Translations under genes and position numbers: made by a program
The notes under the pieces: generated by a model
The model's database searches: none
What the model saw: the letters and a program-made list of their open reading frames with translations, nothing else
What the model was told of the DNA's origin: nothing
In this document: positions 25,677 to 33,699 of the stretch, in pieces
Position numbering within the stretch: the first letter of the stretch is position 1
Layout: the number at the start of each line of letters is the position of its first letter
NCBI RefSeq assembly: GCF_049310885.1
Contig: NZ_JBMDYO010000002.1
Coordinates: forward strand, 1 to 64,000
DNA length: 64,000 nt
From: CAYZJV01 sp049310885
Lineage (GTDB): Bacteria; Spirochaetota; Spirochaetia; Sphaerochaetales; Sphaerochaetaceae
Direction of reading: 5' to 3'

Positions 25677-26675
25677 ATGGATATGTTAACAATCAATTAC
25701 GATAGCTTGTATGATCTCTTCAGGAAAAAACTTCTTTCAGTTGGATTCATCGAGCAGACAGCAGGACAACTCGCTACGATCTTTGCCGACAATACAAGAG
25801 ATGGAATCATCAGTCATGGGATAAATCGCTTTCCCCGATTTATAGAACAGATTCGTGACCATTCGATCGATATAGATGCAAGACCTACACTTGTACGATC
25901 ATTCGGAGCATGGGAGCAGTGGGACGGAAACCATGGAGTAGGACCACTAAATGCGACAAAATCCATGCAACAGGCAATGCTTCTTGCAGATCAGTTCGGC
26001 ATAGGAATGGTTGCACTACGTAATACTACCCACTGGATGCGTGGGGGAACGTATGGACATCTAGCAGCTGAACAGGGGTATGCAGCCATATGTTGGACAA
26101 ATACGACAGCGAACATGAGTCCATGGAATTCATCCACTCACACAATTGGCAACAATCCATTGGTGATGGCACTTCCTGGAATTGATCATCCTGTGGTACT
26201 CGATATGGCAATGAGCCAATACTCCTATGGAAAACTGGAGACCCTTGCCGCCAAAGGAGAGCGACTTGCATATCCTGGCGGGTTCGATAGCGAGGGAAAG
26301 CTTACCACCGATCCTCAGAAAATCCTGCAGACATCACAAGTATTACCTATCGGAATGTGGAAAGGATCTGGACTCTCCATCATGCTTGATCTGTTCGCCT
26401 CCATGTTGTCCGATGGCGCGAGCACGCCCGATATTCCCACAAAAGAAGACAATTGTTCCCAATTCTACTTGGCAATCTCTCCAGGTGATCACGAAAACAG
26501 AGATCAATGGATCCAATCCATACGACACTCCATTAAAGCTATGAAAATCCGTTGTGCCGACCAAGGAGAAACATTCACCTATCCAGGGGAGCATACTGCG
26601 TTGCGCAGGAGAGCGTCTCTTGAACAAGGAATTAAGCTACAGCAGTCGATGCTCGACAAAGTTCGCCAGCTCTAG
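25677..26675 (+). CDS. dlgD: 2,3-diketo-L-gulonate reductase (YiaK/DlgD family)
   Basis: 332 aa, the E. coli YiaK size. Belongs to the LDH2/MDH2 type of NAD(P)H oxidoreductases. Diagnostic stretches are SHGINRFPRFI near residue 45 (catalytic His), GNHGVGPLNA near 82, RNTTHWMRGGTYGHLA near 112, CWTNTTANMSPWN near 138 and PIGMWKGSGLSIMLDL near 220, all close to YiaK. It should reduce 2,3-diketo-L-gulonate to 3-keto-L-gulonate. Divergent from the regulator and kinase genes. The decarboxylase and epimerase of the usual pathway are not adjacent, although an araD-type epimerase is 11 kb away. A GAGAGG lies 10 bases before the ATG. Confidence 0.85.
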   Translation: MDMLTINYDSLYDLFRKKLLSVGFIEQTAGQLATIFADNTRDGIISHGINRFPRFIEQIRDHSIDIDARPTLVRSFGAWEQWDGNHGVGPLNATKSMQQAMLLADQFGIGMVALRNTTHWMRGGTYGHLAAEQGYAAICWTNTTANMSPWNSSTHTIGNNPLVMALPGIDHPVVLDMAMSQYSYGKLETLAAKGERLAYPGGFDSEGKLTTDPQKILQTSQVLPIGMWKGSGLSIMLDLFASMLSDGASTPDIPTKEDNCSQFYLAISPGDHENRDQWIQSIRHSIKAMKIRCADQGETFTYPGEHTALRRRASLEQGIKLQQSMLDKVRQL

Positions 26676-26707
26676 ATATCCGAGTTGACATGAGTGAATG
26701 GTACAGA

Positions 26708-27934
26708 TTACTTGGCTTGGTCGGAATTGCCAATCTTCCATGGTTTCAAGACTAAGAGATAAGTCCCCACGAGAATAGTTGCTAGAACGGCCATGAATTG
26801 GAAACCGCTGGCAATCGATACCCGATCGGAGAGCAGTCCGACAAGAGGAAAGAGGATTATCATAAAGAGGCTAAAGACCATACTTTGGAAGGAGAGGATA
26901 GTTGCCCGCTGGGCACTAGGAATGAGTCTATTAAGATAGGTGCCTATGGCAGTAATCAACATCCCTTCGACGAACCCGGTGAGGATAAAGCAGAGAGAAC
27001 CAGAAGGCCCGAGCACGACACCCCAAAGGCAGAATAGTACAAAAATCGGCATACTGCTGAGGACACCCCGCTCACCGATAGCCTGTTCAATCTGTGGAGA
27101 GCGCCAAGCGGTGAGTCCGGCGACAATTGCGTTGGCGGAAAAGATGATACCGATATGGAACTCAGTGAAACCTAGGGATATCCAGTAATTCTGCAGATAG
27201 AAAAAGAGTACAGTCAGAAAACAGAAAAGCAATTCGCTAAAGACTATAAAAAAGAAGATCCTTTTTTGCATCAAGACGATAGCCACACTCTCCGACACCT
27301 GTTTTTTCATAGACCGTCCAATGCGGATCAAAAGTCTAGTGCCAACCTCCTGCTGCTCCCTGTGTCCAACCGGTGGTTCACGAAATCCAATAGCGACTAC
27401 AGCTGCAAGTGCAGCGAACAACGCCGATAGTCCGAATAATAATCTATATGACTCCAACGCAATGAATCCTCCCATAGCAAATGCGACAATCGCAGTCAGC
27501 TGATAGACCAATTCCTGACGTCCGGCGACATGCATATACCTACCCTCTTGAGAATCCATTAGCAGGGAGTCATAGACCAGAGCATCTCCAGCTCCCGATT
27601 CCAGATTGTTGCCCAAGGCAGTCGCAATGAAAGCTATCGCTTGGAGTAGAAAGGATTGCGAGAAAAACATGATTACCAGAGCGAATACAGCGGTACAACG
27701 ACCGGCTATGCGGCTCGCCTTTCTTCCCCATAGATCGGCTACCACTCCTGTCGGGACCTCCATGAAAAGACTAGTCACATGGTAGATCCCTTCCAACAAT
27801 CCCAACTCTAAGAGAGAAAATCCTCGAAGGGCAAGGTAGATCATCCACAGCCCATGGGTAAGATTGATGGAGGAGATTGAGGTGTATAGATAATTCAGTC
27901 CTATATTACGATGATAATTTTTCACAACGGGCAA
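26708..27934 (-). CDS. MFS transporter
   Basis: 408 aa from the TTG at 27934, chosen because GGAG is 7 bases upstream and the frame before it runs antisense into the next gene without hydrophobic character. About 12 membrane helices; the loop 2-3 signature is visible as GVVADLWGRKASRIAGR near residue 60. The N-terminal half resembles drug-type exporters. Substrate unknown. Convergent with dlgD, and head to head with the hexapeptide-repeat gene, with about 90 bases between starts. Confidence 0.85.
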   Translation of the reverse strand: MPVVKNYHRNIGLNYLYTSISSINLTHGLWMIYLALRGFSLLELGLLEGIYHVTSLFMEVPTGVVADLWGRKASRIAGRCTAVFALVIMFFSQSFLLQAIAFIATALGNNLESGAGDALVYDSLLMDSQEGRYMHVAGRQELVYQLTAIVAFAMGGFIALESYRLLFGLSALFAALAAVVAIGFREPPVGHREQQEVGTRLLIRIGRSMKKQVSESVAIVLMQKRIFFFIVFSELLFCFLTVLFFYLQNYWISLGFTEFHIGIIFSANAIVAGLTAWRSPQIEQAIGERGVLSSMPIFVLFCLWGVVLGPSGSLCFILTGFVEGMLITAIGTYLNRLIPSAQRATILSFQSMVFSLFMIILFPLVGLLSDRVSIASGFQFMAVLATILVGTYLLVLKPWKIGNSDQAK

Positions 27935-28026
27935 CAGTCTACTCCACCCGCCGTTGTGGTTCAAGAGAACCAAACGTGTTGCAATAATGGCTCCGAAAGG
28001 ATACTGTTTTTTTACGGAGGATCGCC

Positions 28027-28527
28027 ATGGTGACCAACTATCTGGAAAAGAGACCCGATGTCGAGAGAGCCAATTTCCTTGCACCCAGTGCGGACATCGT
28101 AGGAGAAGTCTTTCTGGCCAAGGATGTAACAGTGTGGTTCAATGCCACAGTCAGAGGCGATATGGCATCAATCAAGATCGGAGAGGGAACCAACATCCAA
28201 GACAATGCCGTCGTCCATGTGAATACCGGCATGCCCACTTCGATTGGCAAAGGTGTAACGGTTGGACATGGTGCAATAATCCACGCATGCACGATCGGAA
28301 ACGATTGCCTGATCGGCATGGGAGCAATTATCCTAGATGAAGCGGTTATTGGTGATGAATGCCTCGTGGCTGCTGGAGCGCTGGTTACTCCCAGAAAACA
28401 ATTCCCACCGAGGTCCCTGATTGTCGGATCCCCTGCAAAAGCCGTTCGTACCCTTACCGACGAAGAAATTCAGGATATCCGCGAAAATGGGAAACATTAT
28501 ATTGAGATGGGAAACAACTACAGGTAG
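28027..28527 (+). CDS. Gamma-carbonic-anhydrase-like hexapeptide-repeat protein
   Basis: 166 aa, the size of YrdA/PaaY-type proteins. A left-handed beta helix is built from hexapeptide repeats between residues about 15 and 130. The three metal-binding histidines of the gamma-CA family are at NAVVHVNTG and VGHGAIIHAC, so a zinc site is likely intact. Enzyme activity in this subfamily is often unproven. It starts 6 bases after TACGGAGGA. The last 10 bases overlap the convergent HAD gene. Confidence 0.88.
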   Translation: MVTNYLEKRPDVERANFLAPSADIVGEVFLAKDVTVWFNATVRGDMASIKIGEGTNIQDNAVVHVNTGMPTSIGKGVTVGHGAIIHACTIGNDCLIGMGAIILDEAVIGDECLVAAGALVTPRKQFPPRSLIVGSPAKAVRTLTDEEIQDIRENGKHYIEMGNNYR

Positions 28528-29168
28528 GAAAGCAGCGCGCTCGGGGTATCGATCATGCCCAAGACCTTTCCTTCAGGCTCCATATTATGTCCACGGGAAA
28601 AACCGAATCCCCAATCAACCCCTACGAAATCGACATTTGCCGTGATCGCGCCATCCATATCGTGTGGTGTATCGCCTACCATCAGTACACGTGAGTGATC
28701 CTCCCATGCCAACTGCCGTAAGGCATGCTCTATGATATCGGCTTTTGTAAGAGATCCTGAGTGATCTGCTCCAGAAATCACCGAAAATCGGGAGGCCAAA
28801 CCGAAATGTGCTAAAATCGTTTGCGCAAGATCCTCCAACTTCAAGGTTGCTACTCCCAACGTATATCCTCGACCTTGTAAAGTCTCGAGCAATTCGGGTA
28901 TGCCATCATAGATACTTGCATTGAACATAGAACCCGACCGGGTGTATTCAGCACGGTAGATATCACATGCTTTGGGGATGGTCTGTTCATCCATACCGCA
29001 GGCCACTCTGAAGCAGGCTGCCAAGGGGGGTCCCACGAACTTTCGTAATTGAGTATCGCTCTGCTCTTTCAGTCCAAGAGCACGCATCGTATAATTGGCC
29101 GTGGAGAAGATTCCCGGCGAAGTGTCCAACAAGGTACCGTCAAGATCGAAAAGTATGATTTGGTGCAT
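28518..29168 (-). CDS. HAD-family phosphatase, phosphoglycolate-phosphatase-like
   Basis: 216 aa from the ATG at 29168 (the open frame extends to 29261 with unrelated sequence). HAD motif I is LFDLDGTLLDT (nucleophile Asp near residue 7), the C1 cap follows, and motif IV is MLMVGDTPHDMDGA near 168. Gph-like by length and cap type; the substrate is not determined. No Shine-Dalgarno; a promoter (29175-29203) has its -10 ending 6 bases before the ATG, so leaderless translation is likely, independent of the gene upstream. Confidence 0.88.
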   Translation of the reverse strand: MHQIILFDLDGTLLDTSPGIFSTANYTMRALGLKEQSDTQLRKFVGPPLAACFRVACGMDEQTIPKACDIYRAEYTRSGSMFNASIYDGIPELLETLQGRGYTLGVATLKLEDLAQTILAHFGLASRFSVISGADHSGSLTKADIIEHALRQLAWEDHSRVLMVGDTPHDMDGAITANVDFVGVDWGFGFSRGHNMEPEGKVLGMIDTPSALLSYL

Positions 29169-29174
29169 GCTGCG

Positions 29175-29203
29175 ACAGTAGGCTATTTTGCCGATTTGCT
29201 CAA
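29175..29203 (-). promoter_or_regulatory. Promoter of HAD phosphatase gene, likely leaderless
   Basis: TTGAGC (29198-29203), 17-base spacer, TACTGT (29175-29180), then 6 bases to the ATG on the minus strand. Confidence 0.5.
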
Positions 29204-29214
29204 GCAGGTATCCA

Positions 29215-29694
29215 CTACTCCAAGGTCCTAGAGAGTCGTTTTGGCAAGGCCAGCAGTACAATAATCAAAGCGACAAGGATTCCGAGAAATTTCAGAAGTG
29301 TGGCAATCGGTACCATCGTAGCAATCCAGGATGGTAGTCGGGGATAGGAAAGCAATGCCCAATCCACCCCCACATTCTCTATTAAATCGAATAATCCCGC
29401 TAAAACAGCAGCCCATCCTCCAACGATAGACAAACGACCTCCCATAGCTGCCTTGAGTACGAGAGAACGGAGGAAGGGATAGAACAATACAATGAAAAGA
29501 TAGTCCAATCCATGGAACCACAAGTATGAAGAAAGCCCCTCTGACACCTGTGCTGCAATCAGTTCATGGAACTCTCCGGAAGATACGAAAAGACGAAGAT
29601 CAAGTAAAAGGTTACTATTGACAGAGAGGATCCCAAAACCATCAGTAAGCATGGCTATATAGAGAATTGCGATCATCAGTAGACGTAATTTCAT
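29215..29694 (-). CDS. Small membrane protein, unknown
   Basis: 159 aa from the ATG at 29694; the 68 residues before it in the open frame are polar and antisense to the FAH-family gene, so I drop them. Four probable membrane helices: residues about 5-22, 58-76, 83-103 and 132-152. The loop after helix 1 contains LDLRLFVSSGEFHELIAA. No known motif. No ribosome site is seen; TTGCAG - 17 bases - TATGCT ends 6 bases before the ATG. It lies 46 bases upstream of the HAD gene, which seems to have its own promoter. Confidence 0.7.
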   Translation of the reverse strand: MKLRLLMIAILYIAMLTDGFGILSVNSNLLLDLRLFVSSGEFHELIAAQVSEGLSSYLWFHGLDYLFIVLFYPFLRSLVLKAAMGGRLSIVGGWAAVLAGLFDLIENVGVDWALLSYPRLPSWIATMVPIATLLKFLGILVALIIVLLALPKRLSRTLE

Positions 29695-29700
29695 ACGAAG

Positions 29701-29729
29701 AGCATACCGTACGGGAGTCCTGCCTGCAA
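29701..29729 (-). promoter_or_regulatory. Promoter of small membrane protein gene, likely leaderless
   Basis: TTGCAG (29724-29729), 17-base spacer, TATGCT (29701-29706), 6 bases to the ATG on the minus strand. Confidence 0.45.
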
Positions 29730-29838
29730 CTGGGATTCTTTCTCTGTCACTCCCTTTGTTGTTGGCAATTTGCTTCCACACGTGGTATGGTAATACGCAA
29801 CACGCAGAAGAATGCACCATTATTCGAAGGAGAACTCC

Positions 29839-30600
29839 ATGCGTTACATCCGGTATAGCTACCACGGAAAGATTGGCTACGGAATCTTGGAAGGACAACT
29901 TGTCAGACCGATTGAAGGTTCACCATTCGACACATACACCACAACAGAAAAGAGCATTGCTATTGAAAAAGTACGGTTGCTCTCTCCCTGTCTACCGAGC
30001 AAGGCTATCTGCATAGGGCTGAACTACAAAGACCATGCAATGGAGGTGGATATTCCCATACCCACATCTCCTGTCGTGTTTCTCAAACCTTCAAGCAGTG
30101 TGATCGGGCCAGAGGATACTATCATCTATCCACCACAGAGCAAGAGGCTCGACTATGAAGCCGAGTTGGCGATCGTAATCGGAAGAACAACCACTCGAAT
30201 CGCCAAATCGCATGCTCATGAAAATATTCTCGGATATACCTGTGCCAACGATATCACCGCACGGGATCTTCAGGCTAAGGATGGCCAATGGACCATAGCA
30301 AAGGGATTCGACACTTTCCTGCCTTTAGGACCGGTGATCACCGACGAGATAGACCCAACCGATGTGGCGATTAAAAGTCGATTGAATGGGAAGGTCTGCC
30401 AGAGTTCTAACACCTCTCATCTTATATTTGATATCCCCTATCTCGTCAGTTACCTATCCCATATCATGACTCTCTATCCCGGCGATGTAATTCTGACTGG
30501 CACACCGTCTGGTATCGGTGCCATGCAGGTTGGAGATAGCATTGAAGTGGAGATAGAGGGCATAGGCATATTAGGAAACACCATCGTAAAACAGGTTTGA
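29839..30600 (+). CDS. Fumarylacetoacetate hydrolase family protein
   Basis: 253 aa from the ATG that follows GGAG by 6 bases. The FAH fold metal site is complete: GLNYKDHAME near residue 58, the Glu pair in YEAELAIVIG near 103 and the Asp of CANDITARDLQ near 134; GTPSGIGAM near 220 closes the active site. Members hydrolyse or decarboxylate beta-diketo acids (fumarylpyruvate, oxaloacetate, 2-keto-3-deoxy sugar acids). The role is open; kinase and dehydrogenase genes downstream hint at sugar-acid metabolism. Confidence 0.88.
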   Translation: MRYIRYSYHGKIGYGILEGQLVRPIEGSPFDTYTTTEKSIAIEKVRLLSPCLPSKAICIGLNYKDHAMEVDIPIPTSPVVFLKPSSSVIGPEDTIIYPPQSKRLDYEAELAIVIGRTTTRIAKSHAHENILGYTCANDITARDLQAKDGQWTIAKGFDTFLPLGPVITDEIDPTDVAIKSRLNGKVCQSSNTSHLIFDIPYLVSYLSHIMTLYPGDVILTGTPSGIGAMQVGDSIEVEIEGIGILGNTIVKQV

Positions 30601-30654
30601 TATCTGCCTCACCACAGAGGTTTTGCCCAGAACGATACAGAATAAGGAGAGAAC

Positions 30655-31836
30655 ATGATGAAGATACATGGAGCCGGTTGCAGTCTAATCGATACTATTT
30701 ATATGAACTGCTCTTATGACGATAAAGCTTTCGCCCCTCTTTGGAGTAAAAGACGTGGTGATGGAGGGCTTATAGAGGGTGGCCTAGTGTTCACCGAAGA
30801 CCTCGAACAGTATGCCGGCATGACCCATAAAGAAATTATCGAAAACATTACCGAAGGCAGGTCTCCCGATGTTGAAAATCTTGGAGGCCCCGCGGTGGTG
30901 GCACTATTACATGCTGCCCAGATTCTTTGGGACCTACAGGTCCAGGTGACGTTTTATGGAGCTGTGGGCAACGACCACCTTGCACAGATGGTCCGCTCAA
31001 CCATAGAGAAGACACCACTTAAGCATGAATTCAAGACTGTTATGGACAAAGGCACTCCTACCACCGAAGTCTTTGATGACCCGACAAGACGAAATGGCAA
31101 AGGAGAACGGTCGTTCGTCAATACGATTGGAGCTGCATGGGACTATACCCCTGAAGACCTACCCGAGACTTTTTACGATGCCGATATTATTCTCTTGGGA
31201 GGAACGGCATTGGTGCCCCGACTTCATGAAGGTGTCCATATGATCCTAGCTAAGGCGAAGGAACGTGGATGTTTCACCGTGGTAGGTACGGTGTATGATT
31301 TTCGCAATGAGAAGGCAAATCCCGATAAACGATGGCCATTGGGAGAACACTCGTCGTACCAATATATCGATCTCTTGATAACGGATCAGGAGGAGGCTTT
31401 GCGCCTTACCGGTAAAGACGATGTGAACGAAGCCGCTATGGAGTTGATAGCATTCGGCATAGGAGCATTGATCATTACCAGGGGAGCACTGGATATGCTC
31501 GTCTGGTCTGGTGGAACTTCGATAAAAGCTCAGAAAATGGGACACTTGCCGGTAAGCGTCTATATGGATGATATGATGGCAAAAGACCCAACGCTACGCA
31601 AAGACACCACCGGTTGTGGGGACAACTTCGTTGGCGGAGTTCTCGTTTCTTTGGCAAAGCAGATGAAGAGCGGAAAGCAGGACATCGATATTGGCGACCT
31701 CTGTGCTTGGGGAGCCGCTTCAGGTGGATTCACCTGTACGTATCATGGTGGAACTTTCCATGAATCATCCCCCGGAGAGAAAGCAAGACTGCTCGAACCG
31801 GTAGTTCAGGCATACAAAGATTCCACAGGAGCATAA
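30655..31836 (+). CDS. PfkB-family carbohydrate kinase
   Basis: 393 aa, longer than typical ribokinases (about 310) because of a loop near residues 15-70. The start follows AAGGAG by 7 bases. An N-terminal GGPAVVALLHAAQ segment near 82 replaces the usual GGN(A/P)-type sugar site, and the C-terminal signature DTTGCGDNFVGGVL near 321 holds the catalytic Asp and anion hole. ATP-dependent kinase for a sugar or sugar derivative; substrate unknown. It is 2 bases from the downstream polyol-dehydrogenase gene, so the two should act in one pathway. Confidence 0.88.
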   Translation: MMKIHGAGCSLIDTIYMNCSYDDKAFAPLWSKRRGDGGLIEGGLVFTEDLEQYAGMTHKEIIENITEGRSPDVENLGGPAVVALLHAAQILWDLQVQVTFYGAVGNDHLAQMVRSTIEKTPLKHEFKTVMDKGTPTTEVFDDPTRRNGKGERSFVNTIGAAWDYTPEDLPETFYDADIILLGGTALVPRLHEGVHMILAKAKERGCFTVVGTVYDFRNEKANPDKRWPLGEHSSYQYIDLLITDQEEALRLTGKDDVNEAAMELIAFGIGALIITRGALDMLVWSGGTSIKAQKMGHLPVSVYMDDMMAKDPTLRKDTTGCGDNFVGGVLVSLAKQMKSGKQDIDIGDLCAWGAASGGFTCTYHGGTFHESSPGEKARLLEPVVQAYKDSTGA

Positions 31837-31838
31837 AG

Positions 31839-33041
31839 GTGAAACCGACTTTCGTACAATGGGGTGGAGGTAATATCGGCCGTTCATTCATCGGACAAGT
31901 ATTTTCCCGCAGCGGATACCATGTAACATTCATCGATATCGACAGCAAGTTGGTGGAGACACTGAATGAACACAAGCACTATGTCGTGGAAGCAGTGTCA
32001 CGAGATGGTCTGGAGAGGCTTCAAGTCGAGGATGTCAGTGCGTTACATGCCGATTGGCATAAGGAAGTAGAATCAGCAATCACCGATGCCGACCTTATGG
32101 GGGTATCGGTAGGAAAGAATGTATGGCCTCATATAGCTAGACAATTGGCACATGCTATTCTCGTACGTCACAAGAGGAGACCCGATTCTCCGCTCGATAT
32201 CATACTTGCCGAGAATATCCACCATGGAGCAGCTTTTGTAACGCAATTACTGATTCCATACCTCCCGAAACATTTCCCCCTCTCATCATACGTTGGGTTG
32301 GTTGAAACCAGTATTGGAAAGATGGTGCCTATCCAGAAGGCACATACTCCTTTGGTCCTGAGAGCTGAACCCTATAATGAGCTGATCGTCGATAAGAAAG
32401 GGTTCCACAACCCTATTCCAGACGTTGCGGATCTTCATCCGGTTCATCCAATAGCAGCCTATGTAGACAGGAAGCTCTTCATCCACAATCTTGGCCATGC
32501 TACAGCTGCGTATATCGGGTTCAAAGCACATCCGGAACAACAGAGCATCGCTCAGGTTCTCGAAGATCCATCCGTATTCATGCAAGTTCGGAAGACTATG
32601 ATCCAGTCTATGGAAATCCTACTTCATATCTATCCGAAAGTCTTTACCAGAAAGGAACTAGAACGACATATTGATGATCTTCTCATGAGATTCGGCAATC
32701 GAGCTCTCGCCGATACGGTATTCAGAGTTGGAAGGGATCTGAGAAGGAAACTCCGGTACGACGATAGGTTGATGGGGATTATCATCCGAGCTCAGGAAAT
32801 CGGCATGGCTTGGGACAGGATCGGACAAGCGTATCTCGCAGCAATGGAATTCATAGCTCTCGATGAAGAGGGAAACCCCTTTAAGTCAGATGTTGAACTC
32901 ATCGACGAATTAGAGGGATTACCTCTGTATGAAGCTATCTGCCTTGCTAGCAGTTGGTCGGAAAGTGATCTACCAGATCAATTGTGCCATACCATAGCTC
33001 AAGCTTGTGCCTTGATACCCAGGTATACTAACGGTCATTAA
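31839..33041 (+). CDS. Mannitol-1-phosphate 5-dehydrogenase-like long-chain polyol dehydrogenase
   Basis: 400 aa, GTG start 2 bases after the kinase stop, with AAAGG nearby. An N-terminal Rossmann domain opens with FVQWGGGNIGRSFIG. The catalytic K-x4-N-x2-H motif of the mannitol dehydrogenase family is exact: KLFIHNLGH near residue 208. Length and layout match MtlD better than the secondary-alcohol mannitol 2-dehydrogenases. Likely converts a polyol phosphate and ketose phosphate with NAD. No PTS gene is near, so the phosphorylated substrate may come from the adjacent kinase. Confidence 0.85.
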   Translation: MKPTFVQWGGGNIGRSFIGQVFSRSGYHVTFIDIDSKLVETLNEHKHYVVEAVSRDGLERLQVEDVSALHADWHKEVESAITDADLMGVSVGKNVWPHIARQLAHAILVRHKRRPDSPLDIILAENIHHGAAFVTQLLIPYLPKHFPLSSYVGLVETSIGKMVPIQKAHTPLVLRAEPYNELIVDKKGFHNPIPDVADLHPVHPIAAYVDRKLFIHNLGHATAAYIGFKAHPEQQSIAQVLEDPSVFMQVRKTMIQSMEILLHIYPKVFTRKELERHIDDLLMRFGNRALADTVFRVGRDLRRKLRYDDRLMGIIIRAQEIGMAWDRIGQAYLAAMEFIALDEEGNPFKSDVELIDELEGLPLYEAICLASSWSESDLPDQLCHTIAQACALIPRYTNGH

Positions 33042-33049
33042 AGGAGTGC

Positions 33050-33628
33050 TTAATCTGTCCAGGTAGAGGCTCCGACTTCCACATGATCGAACACCATCTG
33101 GCAACTACCACCCTCTTTCGGTGAACAGGCATAGATTCCTACGGCTAGCGCTCCATGAAAGGCATGCAGATGGGCAATACGCATCTGTTGCCACTTCTTT
33201 CCGTTTTCAGAATACTCTATGAGCAGATCGGCTGCCTTGCTCTGTACCCTATACCACATGGTCTGTAACGATGCATCAATATCCACCGTTGCCCAATCGG
33301 AATACCCATGGCTGGTGACGACCGAACCTAACCGACTATAGGATTTCGTCTCCGCCTCTACAGAGACTTTTACCCAATTCTCTGAATCGATACGGACCAT
33401 TACACCACCTTGGTCATATTGTGCATTCGCTTGCATGGTACAGCGCACCACCAATAAGAAATCACTCTCTACATTAGTCAACAGACAATGCCCATTATCC
33501 CTTCTAAATCCATAGTGGGTACCTTGCCAGAAATCGGTCTCTCCATTCGTGGTGACCGTCAGGACATCGCCATCCCAGCTATGTTGGGGTTCATGATACC
33601 AGATCCAAGCTCTACTTGCATCGAACAT
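33050..33628 (-). CDS. DUF1349 family protein (concanavalin-A-like)
   Basis: 192 aa from the ATG at 33628, placed by AGGAGG 9 bases upstream. A beta-sandwich of the DUF1349 family: GETDFWQGTHYGFRRDNGH near residue 30, DQGGVMVRIDSENWVKVSVE near 72 and VGIYACSPKEGG near 160. Yeast relatives were named regulators of enolase; the fold suggests carbohydrate binding. No signal peptide, so cytoplasmic. Role unknown. It ends 8 bases from the convergent polyol dehydrogenase. Confidence 0.85.
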   Translation of the reverse strand: MFDASRAWIWYHEPQHSWDGDVLTVTTNGETDFWQGTHYGFRRDNGHCLLTNVESDFLLVVRCTMQANAQYDQGGVMVRIDSENWVKVSVEAETKSYSRLGSVVTSHGYSDWATVDIDASLQTMWYRVQSKAADLLIEYSENGKKWQQMRIAHLHAFHGALAVGIYACSPKEGGSCQMVFDHVEVGASTWTD

Positions 33629-33699
33629 GGAGAAACTCCTCCTTACCCATAACAACCGTCTTATTGCATGGTAAGGGAAGAAATGGGAAAATGAAACTA

